DNA from: Cellvibrionaceae bacterium
Lineage (GTDB): Bacteria; Pseudomonadota; Gammaproteobacteria; Pseudomonadales; Cellvibrionaceae
Assembly (NCBI GenBank): GCA_021151825.1
Contig: JAGKWQ010000001.1
Span: 186,001 to 250,000, forward strand
DNA: 64,000 nt
Direction: 5' to 3'
Shown: positions 25,136-33,020 of the stretch, one piece after another
Layout: each line of letters opens with the position of its first letter
Position numbering within the stretch: the first letter of the stretch is position 1
Program-made: the position numbers and the translations under genes
The notes under the pieces: generated by a model
The model's database searches: none
What the model was told of the DNA's origin: nothing
The model's input: the letters and a program-made list of their open reading frames with translations, nothing else

Positions 25136-25789
25136 CTACATATGGTTTAAACTTTTTATTTTAAGCCTAATATCATAAAATTCTTTGATTGCCTGGGCTC
25201 CGGCGATCCCACTTTTGACCACCTCTTCACAGGCTCGCAAAGATAATATGTAATCTGGAATCCGCTCCTGATTTTTGTATGTCGAAACATCGAAAATTCG
25301 CCTTAGCTCCGAAGCATAGTCATCAGCATACTCCAGCAATCTTTCTTTTCTCCCTTCTTTTTTTCTAATAAAGGTCCTACTTTGTAGATTTGCCAGATGA
25401 ATGGGAACCAATAATGTGTGAATTATTTCATCAGATCTAATCTCTTTATACGCACACCAGTGAGCTTTAATTGTCAGTTTCCCATCAAGCAAATATAGAT
25501 CGCATGCTAGCGTGGCGTTAACGTTTTGATTTACATCCGTTCGCGCATAGATTTCGATGAAACCAATCATGCTAGGATCTATATGAGCAAGCAGCTCTCC
25601 AAATTCCGGAGAACTGGTGCCATCACTTAAAACAACCTCTCGGTTATTATCTCGAAGTAGTCGATTAATTTGATAGGTCAAATACCCACTCGGCAGATCG
25701 TTGATATTTTGTATGGCATCAGATAGTCGAAATGTTGCCACACCTGAAGAATTAGATTTTTCCCCGAAGAAGAAATCAAGTTTACTCAT
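25136..25789 (-). CDS. Hypothetical protein beside Ubl operon
   Basis: The 217-aa soluble protein (MSKLDFFFGEKSNSSGVATFRLSDAI...) is not recognised. It has a beta-rich middle (ATLACDLYLLDGKLTIKAHW) and helical C-terminal third (LLEYADDYASELRRIFDVS). No catalytic motif is evident. It lies 111 bases downstream of the DUF6527 gene on the same strand and may belong to the Ubl operon, though the spacing leaves room for an internal promoter. Together with the membrane protein after it, it could be a system-specific accessory. Confidence 0.5.
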   Translation of the reverse strand: MSKLDFFFGEKSNSSGVATFRLSDAIQNINDLPSGYLTYQINRLLRDNNREVVLSDGTSSPEFGELLAHIDPSMIGFIEIYARTDVNQNVNATLACDLYLLDGKLTIKAHWCAYKEIRSDEIIHTLLVPIHLANLQSRTFIRKKEGRKERLLEYADDYASELRRIFDVSTYKNQERIPDYILSLRACEEVVKSGIAGAQAIKEFYDIRLKIKSLNHM

Positions 25790-25900
25790 GACTAACCTAT
25801 ATAAATGCGAAGCCCAGAAGATAGAAATTTCGGATTGTTAAATTTTCAACCCCTGTAAAAATTCACAGCTCAAATACGATAATAAATTTCATACAATTAT

Positions 25901-26299
25901 TTAACGAAATAGATTTTTTAATCTATTCCAGAGGCTTTCTAAAGTTGAGCGCTGTTTATTTTGATCACGATCAAAGTATGCTTTCCTTCTCAAATCCTCC
26001 TGTTTTCTACCATTAGCGATCTGCGCGCTTGTCCATTTTGTTGACCATAAAATTTCACCATTGGTTATCCAATAATGCGACTGACATGGAAGTTGCCAAT
26101 TTCCGATAGAGGGTTTTAGTGATGGCCCCCGCTCGGAAACACTCAAAACCCATTCCGTTGCAGTCAACGGTGTCCGTATCTTGGCGCCACATCCACAGGG
26201 GCATAAATGAGCCGCAGTATTAAATTCTTTTGATACGTATAAAACACCAGACCTCAACTCCTTTGGCATGTAACGAATATACTGAATTTCAATTTTCAT
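25901..26299 (-). CDS. DUF6527 zinc-binding protein of Ubl operon
   Basis: The 132-aa protein has a Cys cluster CPCGCGAK (residues 33-40) and later CQSHYWI (near 93-99), a likely zinc site, in the order seen in DUF6527 proteins. DUF6527 genes regularly accompany bacterial multi-ubiquitin/E1 genes, but their role is unproven (E3-like or processing factor have been suggested). It starts 11 bases before the ThiF gene ends, so translation is coupled. The C-terminal 35 residues are basic and helical. Assignment rests on the motif and the operon. Confidence 0.75.
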   Translation of the reverse strand: MKIEIQYIRYMPKELRSGVLYVSKEFNTAAHLCPCGCGAKIRTPLTATEWVLSVSERGPSLKPSIGNWQLPCQSHYWITNGEILWSTKWTSAQIANGRKQEDLRRKAYFDRDQNKQRSTLESLWNRLKNLFR

Positions 26300-27488
26300 C
26301 CAAACTTAACTCTCTTACCATTGAGAACGAGCCAATATTAAACAAAGTATTAAAACTCTCCGCATCAGCATGATAGAACCCCTTAAGCTGTTTATATTTC
26401 AAAACAGCTATACAGGCATTCAACGCATTCAGCTCACTAATCTGGATGTTAGTTTTATATAAATTATTTGGATCTTCAGATTCGTTAGCCCATTTCTTCT
26501 GGCGTACAGCTTCTGCTTTATCGTTTGAAAAATATGTGGAGCGCAACATCCCAGATAATGCCCCCGTATTACTTCTTTTTAGTCCCAATCCGACATCTAT
26601 AAAGGGAATTTTTAAATCGATAAGCAGATTGAACACCTCTCTTCGCGCATCGCCATCATCAATACACACGAAAACAAATGTTACATCCGCCAACTCATTT
26701 TGAGTGGACATATCGACATACAAGCTCTTAATTGATAGACCATGGCGAAAGTTTTCATATCGCTCCAGATAGACTTCCGCTTTTGCCTTTCCAAATTCAT
26801 GCTCTTGCAATCTGCCTGGAGAGCGATACGCATTGTGCACATGATAAAAGTCATGATCATATCCACGAATCTCTTTTACCGGCGTTTTCATCATGAAATC
26901 CAAAACATACGCACCAGTTCCGCCGAGACCAATTATCGCCACCACTTCATCCGAAAATTTTTCGCATAAATCTGCTAATCCTGATCGACTGGTGAGTGTG
27001 TCACGAAACTTGAAAATGGGGTCAGGTGACGCCTCATCGCATACACGAAAGGTGTAAGGATTAGCTTGGAATTTATGTATGGCCGGACCAGATATCAATC
27101 CAACATAAGTTTCCAATTTATGGTAATGATCGTTGTATCTACCTAAAACCCTAGGCTTGTTTGAGAAGGATCGTTGAACAACAACGTCATCACAGCTTTT
27201 ACTAAGACCTATTGAACAACTTCCACCAGCAAGATTTTGAATTGGCTGACCATCAAGCCCATAAGGCACCTCGCCTGCAAAATAAATCTGGTGATCTTCC
27301 TGCTCAAAACGAAACTGATCAATAAACCTAAGCCTAGCGACGATTGCCCCAATTTTTAATTCACCTTTTGAATCTAAATAAGGGATATCCCGAATAACGA
27401 GATTATTTGTACTGTCGACTGCCACTGCATACCCTTTGTCGATCAGCTGTTTCAAATCTTGATTAAGATTGACCAGTTTCTGAAACAT
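26289..27488 (-). CDS. ThiF/E1-like adenylyltransferase with N-terminal DUF6791-like domain
   Basis: The 399-aa protein is an E1-type enzyme expected to adenylate a ubiquitin-like protein's C-terminus. Residues about 1-150 form a separate domain (DUF6791-like, as in Ubl-operon E1s). The ThiF fold starts near 165 with the nucleotide loop IIGLGGTGAYVLD (175-187), then GYDHDFYHVHNAYRSPG (near 200) with the Asp and Arg typical of ThiF/MoeB, and FVCIDDGDARR near 265. A separate E2-like Cys domain is not obvious. The gene overlaps the Ubl gene by 26 bases and DUF6527 by 11, giving the order Ubl-E1-DUF6527. Ubl conjugation operons protect bacteria against phage in characterised examples. Confidence 0.85.
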   Translation of the reverse strand: MFQKLVNLNQDLKQLIDKGYAVAVDSTNNLVIRDIPYLDSKGELKIGAIVARLRFIDQFRFEQEDHQIYFAGEVPYGLDGQPIQNLAGGSCSIGLSKSCDDVVVQRSFSNKPRVLGRYNDHYHKLETYVGLISGPAIHKFQANPYTFRVCDEASPDPIFKFRDTLTSRSGLADLCEKFSDEVVAIIGLGGTGAYVLDFMMKTPVKEIRGYDHDFYHVHNAYRSPGRLQEHEFGKAKAEVYLERYENFRHGLSIKSLYVDMSTQNELADVTFVFVCIDDGDARREVFNLLIDLKIPFIDVGLGLKRSNTGALSGMLRSTYFSNDKAEAVRQKKWANESEDPNNLYKTNIQISELNALNACIAVLKYKQLKGFYHADAESFNTLFNIGSFSMVRELSLDEN

Positions 27489-27720
27489 AGAACACCATAC
27501 CTTCTTTTACTTTTACAGATGCACCTGGATAAAGAGAGCCTGCTGGCTTATTGCCTTGACCACGCTCGTACATAACGGAATAAGTCGTTTGAGACTCTGG
27601 AGTGTGGGTAGGCACCTCCAATTTCACAACTTCGTCATATGTGATATCCCCTTTGGGCCATTCGTGAGGCGTTGCCTCTACGATAATAGTGACAAGCTTC
27701 TTTTCCTTTTCCTGATTCAT
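27463..27720 (-). CDS. Ubiquitin-like protein (multiubiquitin domain)
   Basis: The 85-aa protein is a beta-grasp Ubl of the bacterial multiubiquitin family: VTIIVEATPHEWPKGDITYDEVVKLE, then TTYSVMYERG, and GSLYPGASVKVKEGMVFYVSETGQS. The family's signature is I-T-Y-(D/E)-E-V-V and the late G-x-S-V-K-V-K-x-G-M-x-F. It has one Ubl domain. The C-terminus is TGQS, with no Gly-Gly, so either the tail is used unprocessed or the chemistry differs from ubiquitin. It is the first gene of a three-gene overlapping operon, divergent from an HTH/metallopeptidase pair across a 143-base intergenic region. Confidence 0.85.
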   Translation of the reverse strand: MNQEKEKKLVTIIVEATPHEWPKGDITYDEVVKLEVPTHTPESQTTYSVMYERGQGNKPAGSLYPGASVKVKEGMVFYVSETGQS

Positions 27721-27787
27721 AGCTTTAACCTCTCAAATTTGGTAAATGACATGAAATAAGAGACTTCCCATTTCACACTCGTAAAAT

Positions 27788-27805
27788 AATTGCTAGAATG
27801 CAATT
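27788..27805. promoter_or_regulatory. Candidate operator between Ubl operon and HTH regulator
   Basis: AATTGC-tagaat-GCAATT is a perfect 6-bp inverted repeat in the divergent spacer, about midway between the two starts (27720 and 27864). AATTGC recurs at 27836. It is a plausible binding site for the XRE protein encoded at 27864. Confidence 0.5.
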
Positions 27806-27863
27806 GGTAGCACAATAATTTCACATGTCGAATTTAATTGCAATAATGAAATGGTAAAAATCT

Positions 27864-28217
27864 ATGCAAAAAGGTCAATTTGATGCCGATGCATTTTTTG
27901 ATGCCTTAGAAAAAACCCGAATTAACAAGAAGATAACGTGGAAAAAGGTCGCGGATGATGCGGGAGTGAGCGCATCAACTCTAACCCGTATGGCTCAAGG
28001 TAAACGTCCAGATGTGGATACCTTGGCTGCCTTAGCTGCATGGGCTGGACTGAGGGTGGATAATTTTATCCAAGGTGGCGAACCGGAAAAAAAACCTGAA
28101 AACGTGATAGAGGAAGTTGCAGCTTTGTTTAGAGCCGATCCAAGTTTATCCCCTGATGCCAAATCAGCAATTGAAGCAATTGTTCGGACTGCCCACGAAA
28201 AGCTGAAAGCTTACTAA
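27864..28217 (+). CDS. XRE-family HTH repressor (CapH-like)
   Basis: The 117-aa protein has an HTH_XRE domain at about residues 12-75 (KITWKKVADDAGVSASTLTRMAQGKRPDVDTLAALAAWAGL) and a 40-residue C-terminal helix that may contact the peptidase or dimerise. It is immediately upstream of an ImmA/IrrE metallopeptidase (9 bases) and divergent from the Ubl-E1 operon. In CBASS and related systems, a CapH repressor cleaved by the CapP metallopeptidase on DNA damage controls the neighbouring operon. The arrangement here is the same, so it probably represses the Ubl operon. That role is inferred from context. Confidence 0.85.
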   Translation: MQKGQFDADAFFDALEKTRINKKITWKKVADDAGVSASTLTRMAQGKRPDVDTLAALAAWAGLRVDNFIQGGEPEKKPENVIEEVAALFRADPSLSPDAKSAIEAIVRTAHEKLKAY

Positions 28218-28226
28218 GCAGGGACG

Positions 28227-28802
28227 TTGTCCATGGGATTTCGGAGAGGCTTTAAAGCCGAAGCAAATAAGCATGCTACAGAACTCAGGAAAGAGCTGGG
28301 TCGGCAGCCTCATGAGGCTCTTTGTCCTTGGGATCTCGCCAATCATCTAGATATACCAGTGTTAGCACTTAGCAATTTTTCTGCCGTGGAACCAGCGGCA
28401 GTATCTATTTTGTTTAACGGATCACAAGATGAATTCTCAGCGGTTTCTGTATTTAGGGGCAGAAAGCGTCTGATTGTGCATAACGATGCGCATCACAAAC
28501 ACCGTCAAGCAGCCAACTTAGCGCACGAACTAAGTCACGCTATATTATTGCATCCACCGACGCCTCCATTTAATGAAAATGGAGAGCGGAACTATTCAGA
28601 TAAAATAAAGGAATTTGAGGACGAAGCAAATTGGCTGGGCCCAGCGCTGTTGATTTCAGAAGAAGCAGCATTACATATAGCAACGAAGGAAATTACGATA
28701 GCGCATGCAAGTCAGATCTACAATGCCAGTGAACAATTAATAAGAATGAGGCTTAATGTGACGGGCGCGATGAAAAGAGCCTCATTTTACAGACGGAAAT
28801 AG
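28227..28802 (+). CDS. ImmA/IrrE-type metallopeptidase (CapP-like)
   Basis: The 191-aa protein carries the zinc motif in NLAHELSHAILLH (near residues 93-105, HELSH). Catalytic Glu and both His are present. ImmA/IrrE enzymes cleave XRE repressors when cells sense DNA damage or ssDNA. The paired repressor is directly upstream. A TTG at 28227 and an ATG at 28233 are possible starts, the latter preceded by a weak GGGAC. It should release repression of the divergent Ubl-E1 operon, making the system inducible. Lacking other domains, it fits the compact CapP form. Confidence 0.87.
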   Translation: MSMGFRRGFKAEANKHATELRKELGRQPHEALCPWDLANHLDIPVLALSNFSAVEPAAVSILFNGSQDEFSAVSVFRGRKRLIVHNDAHHKHRQAANLAHELSHAILLHPPTPPFNENGERNYSDKIKEFEDEANWLGPALLISEEAALHIATKEITIAHASQIYNASEQLIRMRLNVTGAMKRASFYRRK

Positions 28803-28885
28803 ATACGGCCATATATCCAGCAATGGTATGTATTATCGGATCGAAAAGCTGAGATACTTGCACATTTTGGTAGATGAAGTTTGAG

Positions 28886-29467
28886 CTAGCACGAATGAGG
28901 TGATTTTTTTCTTCCTTCACTCTCAGATTCGAATAACACATCTGTCCGCAATACGTACTTAATTCCATTTTTAACAGGCATGCCAGCGTGCCAAAGTTCA
29001 TGCTGAAACAATAACGCTTTACCTGAATGTGGAAACACATCTATATCAGCATCTCTAAAGCGAGTAGCTCCAGAACCCTTAAGATCGTTCAGGTAAACCA
29101 GCATAGTCATCCGCGTATGATTGCCGTTATGTTCTTTTCTACCATCCTTATGCATATTGAATTTTTGCTCTCCTTCGTAACGATAAAAACGAAAGAACGG
29201 CGTTAATCCAATCGGTTGCTTACCATCAACCTCCGGAATATTCATAGCTTTCAATTTTTGCCAAAATTGTTCTGCAATCTGTGGTGATTCCATATCAACC
29301 CGCTCATTAGTGCGGATCATACTGAGCATTTGCCGTTTTCCATGAACATCTACATCCGCTGGCTTATATCCCAATGATTCGCTCAGTTTTATCAAACGCT
29401 TGCATTCATCGTCATCAAGAAAGTGATCAATGGTTAAAATGCCTTCGGCGAGTTGCTGAAGCAACAT
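28886..29467 (-). CDS. 2-oxoglutarate/Fe(II)-dependent dioxygenase (prolyl hydroxylase-like)
   Basis: The 193-aa protein shows the facial triad of the 2OG-Fe(II) family: FNMHKDGR (H-x-D) and, 50 residues on, HELWHAGMPVKNGIKYVLRTD with the second His and the 2OG-binding Arg. The fold resembles the prolyl-4-hydroxylase alpha-subunit group. The substrate is unknown; protein hydroxylation or nucleobase oxidation are both possible. The ATG at 29467 is preferred over the TTG at 29491 because GAGG lies upstream of it. It is the last gene of the nadV-SPFH-kinase-2OG minus-strand operon. It converges on the metallopeptidase gene. Confidence 0.82.
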   Translation of the reverse strand: MLLQQLAEGILTIDHFLDDDECKRLIKLSESLGYKPADVDVHGKRQMLSMIRTNERVDMESPQIAEQFWQKLKAMNIPEVDGKQPIGLTPFFRFYRYEGEQKFNMHKDGRKEHNGNHTRMTMLVYLNDLKGSGATRFRDADIDVFPHSGKALLFQHELWHAGMPVKNGIKYVLRTDVLFESESEGRKKSPHSC

Positions 29468-29480
29468 AAATTTATACCTC

Positions 29481-30401
29481 TTAATTGGCAACTAACTGGC
29501 CTTGTACGGATGCTATCCCAATCGAGGCAATTGTGCCCGAGTTGAATTCGATTGCATCATCAACAATACCATCTGAAAAAATAATTCCGCCTTCGGCCAT
29601 TTGCGAAGCAAGCTTGAAGGTATCGCGCTCTTCAATTTTTCCGTAAACCAAACTGGTTCCAGTAGTGTGAGAAGGAAATGGCTCACGCACACAAAAACAT
29701 AAACTGCGTGCATCCCATGCCATATTGATAGGATTAGGTTCTGTGCCAAGAATTGCGCTAGCACCGGTAAGCAAACTGCTCAACCAGCCGCTAGAACCCA
29801 ATCCTGTAGAAATGATAACGCCAGATGACGACTGAACTTCTATTTGGCCGCGATAATGCAGTTCGTAGCGAGCAGATACAGGTAATTTCGGGCCTATAAA
29901 TAAATCGTTTACCGCAAGCAGGGTTTGCCCATCGTTCAAATTGGCTTGAGCCATAGTTACGGCTTTCGTAGTAAAGCGTTTGCTTAACACTGCATTGATG
30001 ATGGTAGCAAGATCATTTAATTGGAAAGGTAACAATTTCCCGTCGAAGCGTTGCGGCGCAGGATTGATAGCAATTAATGGTTGCCCTTTGAGATATTTAA
30101 GTGTGTTGACAACGAGACCATCTTGTCCAGCAACAACCACAATATCATCAGGGCCAAACAGAAAATTAGGCAGGAAGCTGCGCTCCAATCGCTGTACACG
30201 ACCATATTGTCGCAATATTTTTTCAGTCGATTCGATTTCCTGTTTTAATTCGCGATCCTCATCCTGATAATCAGCCACACGATCACCGCGACTCTGTAAA
30301 TAAAACGCCGCTTGTTCACGAGTGTTATGGCGACGAATCAACCCGTCCAACCGCGTTTCGCGGTGGACGAGGATCATATTGCGATCACTCATGCGCTCCA
30401 T
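29481..30401 (-). CDS. NAD-kinase/diacylglycerol-kinase-fold protein, variant
   Basis: The 306-aa protein has the fold pattern of NAD kinases. Where NadK has the GGDG loop, this one reads VVVAGQDGLVVNTLKYLKGQPLIAINP (near 108-135), a G-Q-D-G variant keeping the Asp. A second NadK-like block is GVIISTGLGSSGWLSSLLTGA (near 195-215), equivalent to the S-T-P-T-G-S-T-A region. It probably binds NAD or a related nucleotide, perhaps phosphorylating it, but substrate and activity are uncertain. It has an AAAGGAG ribosome site 7 bases before the start. It lies 2 bases downstream of the SPFH gene and overlaps the upstream side of the 2OG gene's alternative start. Its presence beside nadV suggests NAD(P) pool control. 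Confidence 0.65.
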   Translation of the reverse strand: MERMSDRNMILVHRETRLDGLIRRHNTREQAAFYLQSRGDRVADYQDEDRELKQEIESTEKILRQYGRVQRLERSFLPNFLFGPDDIVVVAGQDGLVVNTLKYLKGQPLIAINPAPQRFDGKLLPFQLNDLATIINAVLSKRFTTKAVTMAQANLNDGQTLLAVNDLFIGPKLPVSARYELHYRGQIEVQSSSGVIISTGLGSSGWLSSLLTGASAILGTEPNPINMAWDARSLCFCVREPFPSHTTGTSLVYGKIEERDTFKLASQMAEGGIIFSDGIVDDAIEFNSGTIASIGIASVQGQLVAN

Positions 30402-30403
30402 GA

Positions 30404-31423
30404 TTAGCTCCTTTGCAATAAACTGCCGAGCAGATCCGGAGTGATATTCAGTTGACCAATTTTGCCAGAGTTGGCTGCCAGGCTTTTAAACGCTTGGGCG
30501 ATAACCAACTCCGGATCGGTGCCACTCGCAGCAATAGCCTCAAACAATTTCGGATCGATTTTATTTAATGCGTCCATCATTTTTTCCAATCCATAGGCTT
30601 TGGCTTCACCTTGTTTGCGCTCATTGGCGGTGGCCAGATCGACCAACTCCTGGCGCTTGGCTTCCAGAGCGACTTGGGCTTCCATATCTTCTTTATGGAT
30701 CAATCGCTCTTTTTCTTTTACGGCGCGATCAGCTTCAACCTGGTTTTCACGCAACTCGCGTTTTTTTGTTTCCACTGCCAATTCTGTACGCAATTCATTT
30801 TCTTTGATGGCCCGCTCTTGTTCGATAGCGGCATTACGACGTGCATAGGTAGCTTCATCAGCTTCTTTTAATAAGGCTTCACGGACGGCAGCTTCTAATG
30901 CTCGTGAGGTTTCAGGTGCAGGACGAATCGCTTGAATGGCGAGATCCACCACTTCAATTCCAAGACTGATCAACACTTCTGATGTTTTAAGCTGTTCGCG
31001 AACATTATTCATCAGTGTACGTGATGCAGTGAGCGCGTTGCGCAAAGGCAATTGTTGTATCTCGGCACGCATCAATACCTGTACCAGATTCAGGATACGA
31101 TTCGGTAATTTTTCCGGATCTTTTCCCGTGTAGTCCTTGGCATTATTGGCCAAGGCAAAATTCATCATTCCGGCTAACTTAACCGCATCCGCGATACGAA
31201 ATACCAATTGCCCTTGAATAGTCACTTCCTGGAAATCAGCAGTGGTTTCCTTGAGCATAAATGGTACATCCTGACTCGCCATGGGGATGGCCACCAAAGA
31301 CGTAGCCGGGGCAAAGTAGAAAAAAGATAATCCAACACCTTGCCGCTTGATCTTGCCTTTGTGGTACTGCACCACAAAGGTAGTTGGGTCTGCTTTGAAA
31401 TATCCAATATTCAACATGTTCAT
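30404..31423 (-). CDS. SPFH/Band 7 (prohibitin-like) protein
   Basis: The 339-aa protein has an N-terminal SPFH/Band-7 domain (about 10-175; KETTADFQEVTIQGQLVFRI) followed by a long coiled coil rich in Glu, Lys, Arg and Ala (about 185-275; AAIEQERAIKENELRTELAVETKKREL). No clear N-terminal membrane segment is seen, so it may be a soluble or membrane-associated ring-forming scaffold. SPFH proteins appear in phage-defence clusters and in stress operons. It is 9 bases downstream of nadV and 2 bases upstream of the NAD-kinase-like gene, tightly coupled. The function is unclear. Confidence 0.83.
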   Translation of the reverse strand: MNMLNIGYFKADPTTFVVQYHKGKIKRQGVGLSFFYFAPATSLVAIPMASQDVPFMLKETTADFQEVTIQGQLVFRIADAVKLAGMMNFALANNAKDYTGKDPEKLPNRILNLVQVLMRAEIQQLPLRNALTASRTLMNNVREQLKTSEVLISLGIEVVDLAIQAIRPAPETSRALEAAVREALLKEADEATYARRNAAIEQERAIKENELRTELAVETKKRELRENQVEADRAVKEKERLIHKEDMEAQVALEAKRQELVDLATANERKQGEAKAYGLEKMMDALNKIDPKLFEAIAASGTDPELVIAQAFKSLAANSGKIGQLNITPDLLGSLLQRS

Positions 31424-31431
31424 TCTCCTGA

Positions 31432-32826
31432 TTAAGCAGCGTTGTTTTGTACTTGGCCAAGCGCCTGGTTGCGCACTTGATCAAAGGTGTATTCAGTAAT
31501 TAATTTTCCATTTCTAAAAACTGTGACTAATTCATTCACCACTGGATTGATGCTGTTACGCGCAACAGTCTGGAATTGACCGTTGATTTTGGTTAATGCC
31601 AAACGGCCTTTCTTAGAACGCTTGCCCTGATCGGTGATTGGGTCTTTGTACACATCTCTCCATTCACCGTTAATGCAAATCGCAGACACTTTCATGGCAA
31701 ATTTTTGGGTATCGCGGTTTACTTTTTGCAACAACTCCCCGCCCATTCCGAACGCGACGTTATCCGCACTCAAACCACGTTTTTTCATCTCGGCCAAAAT
31801 CGCGTCGATAGAAGCGGCGCACACCCCATCGCCCTGGATCAAACGCACGCAAGCAGGCAATACTTTGTAGCCTTTGGTGTTGGTGGTGTAGCCGAACTTC
31901 GCCATCAAGCGCTCAATCGCTTCAGGTACTACCTCTACCGGCTCACCAGAATCCGGACGAACTACCAAAGTGCCTCCCATGGTTTCTACCTGGGCTTTCA
32001 ACTCACCGCCCCAGAGGTTATCAATCGCATTCCAGATATCGTAAGAATCGCTCACCACGGCTACGAACTTATTCTCGCCACCGAATTGCTTAAGCATATT
32101 GGCGTAAGCCGCCGTTTCACCGTCACGGCCCCAGCTGGTAATGGTGCTGTGTTCAGCAGCAGGAATAGAGAAGCCCGCCATATCTGCACCGTAAAAACGA
32201 CGGGCCGCAACCAAGGCAGAAAAGCTGTCGGTACCCATGAAGTTCACCAGATGCGCCAACCCGCCTATCGCTACGGTTTCTTCAGAGCTGGCGCCGCGCG
32301 CACCAAAGTCATGGAGCTTGAATGGCAAGCCGTTGAGGTTATCGGCAGTTTCGTCCAGATAACGGGCAATGATGTTTTGGCAGGCTTTAGAAACAGTCGC
32401 TACGGTGGTTGGGTACCAAACAGCACGCAGCAACGCGGTTTCGATGTAACTGGTCAACCATGCACAGGTCGGGTCGGTATTGATGACTTGTACCAGCACG
32501 TTACCGGTTGGAACTTCAGTACCCTCAGGTACAGCTTCGATTTCTAACGGCAGGTAGCCTTTGTGCGCAGTCAGGATGTGCATCCAGCCATCACGGTTAA
32601 AAGGCACGCCGTGAGCAGCGCAGATCATTTCTGCCTCATCGATATCCGCCAGAGTGATAGGCTTGGTCAGGTACTGCTTGATAAACATCTGCAGACCAAA
32701 AAACACTGTAGAAGCGTGTACACCACCGCGAGATTCGATATAGCTAGAGACAAATTCAGCCCCTTGTGGGTACTGAACAAAGTGAGAGGTTTTGTAAGAG
32801 TCGGTATTCAGAATCAGGTTTTGCAT
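31432..32826 (-). CDS. nadV: Nicotinamide phosphoribosyltransferase (NAMPT)
   Basis: NadV makes nicotinamide mononucleotide from nicotinamide and PRPP, the first step of NAD+ salvage. The 464-aa protein has the family N-terminus NLILNTDSYKTSHFVQYPQG, the LHDFGARG motif near 171-178, the phosphorylation-site His in AAEHST (H226) and the RPDSGEP motif (R290, D292). Size matches bacterial and human NAMPT (about 490 aa). The ATG at 32826 is preferred because GGAGG precedes it and the motif starts there; the longer frame to 32889 is unsupported. It begins a minus-strand operon with SPFH, NAD-kinase-like and 2OG genes, behind a palindrome suited to NrtR. Together with NadM (38.3 kb) it rebuilds NAD+ from nicotinamide without deamidation. 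Confidence 0.95.
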   Translation of the reverse strand: MQNLILNTDSYKTSHFVQYPQGAEFVSSYIESRGGVHASTVFFGLQMFIKQYLTKPITLADIDEAEMICAAHGVPFNRDGWMHILTAHKGYLPLEIEAVPEGTEVPTGNVLVQVINTDPTCAWLTSYIETALLRAVWYPTTVATVSKACQNIIARYLDETADNLNGLPFKLHDFGARGASSEETVAIGGLAHLVNFMGTDSFSALVAARRFYGADMAGFSIPAAEHSTITSWGRDGETAAYANMLKQFGGENKFVAVVSDSYDIWNAIDNLWGGELKAQVETMGGTLVVRPDSGEPVEVVPEAIERLMAKFGYTTNTKGYKVLPACVRLIQGDGVCAASIDAILAEMKKRGLSADNVAFGMGGELLQKVNRDTQKFAMKVSAICINGEWRDVYKDPITDQGKRSKKGRLALTKINGQFQTVARNSINPVVNELVTVFRNGKLITEYTFDQVRNQALGQVQNNAA

Positions 32827-32940
32827 GATGGAAATCCTCCAGTCATCGGGGTTAAGCACCGGTCTATCCAGCGCTGTTAGGGTATTCATTCAGATTGTTT
32901 GGAAGCAGTTCCTGCGTCCATGGAGATATAGTGGCAAATA

Positions 32941-32962
32941 GACACCAATGTGTCAACACATT
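32941..32962. promoter_or_regulatory. Candidate operator upstream of nadV (NrtR-type palindrome)
   Basis: AATGTGT-CA-ACACATT (32947-32962) is an inverted repeat with 7-bp arms, and GACAC-CAAT-GTGTC (32941-32954) overlaps it. Both lie about 120 bases upstream of the nadV start, in the 194-base gap before the ADP-ribosylglycohydrolase gene. NrtR operators are typically palindromic. The site is a guess by position; the partner NrtR gene is at 38515. Confidence 0.45.
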
Positions 32963-33020
32963 TATTGGCCAAATGACACTATTTATTTTGTATTGTTGGA
33001 TATTCGTTCTGGCGGGTGAT

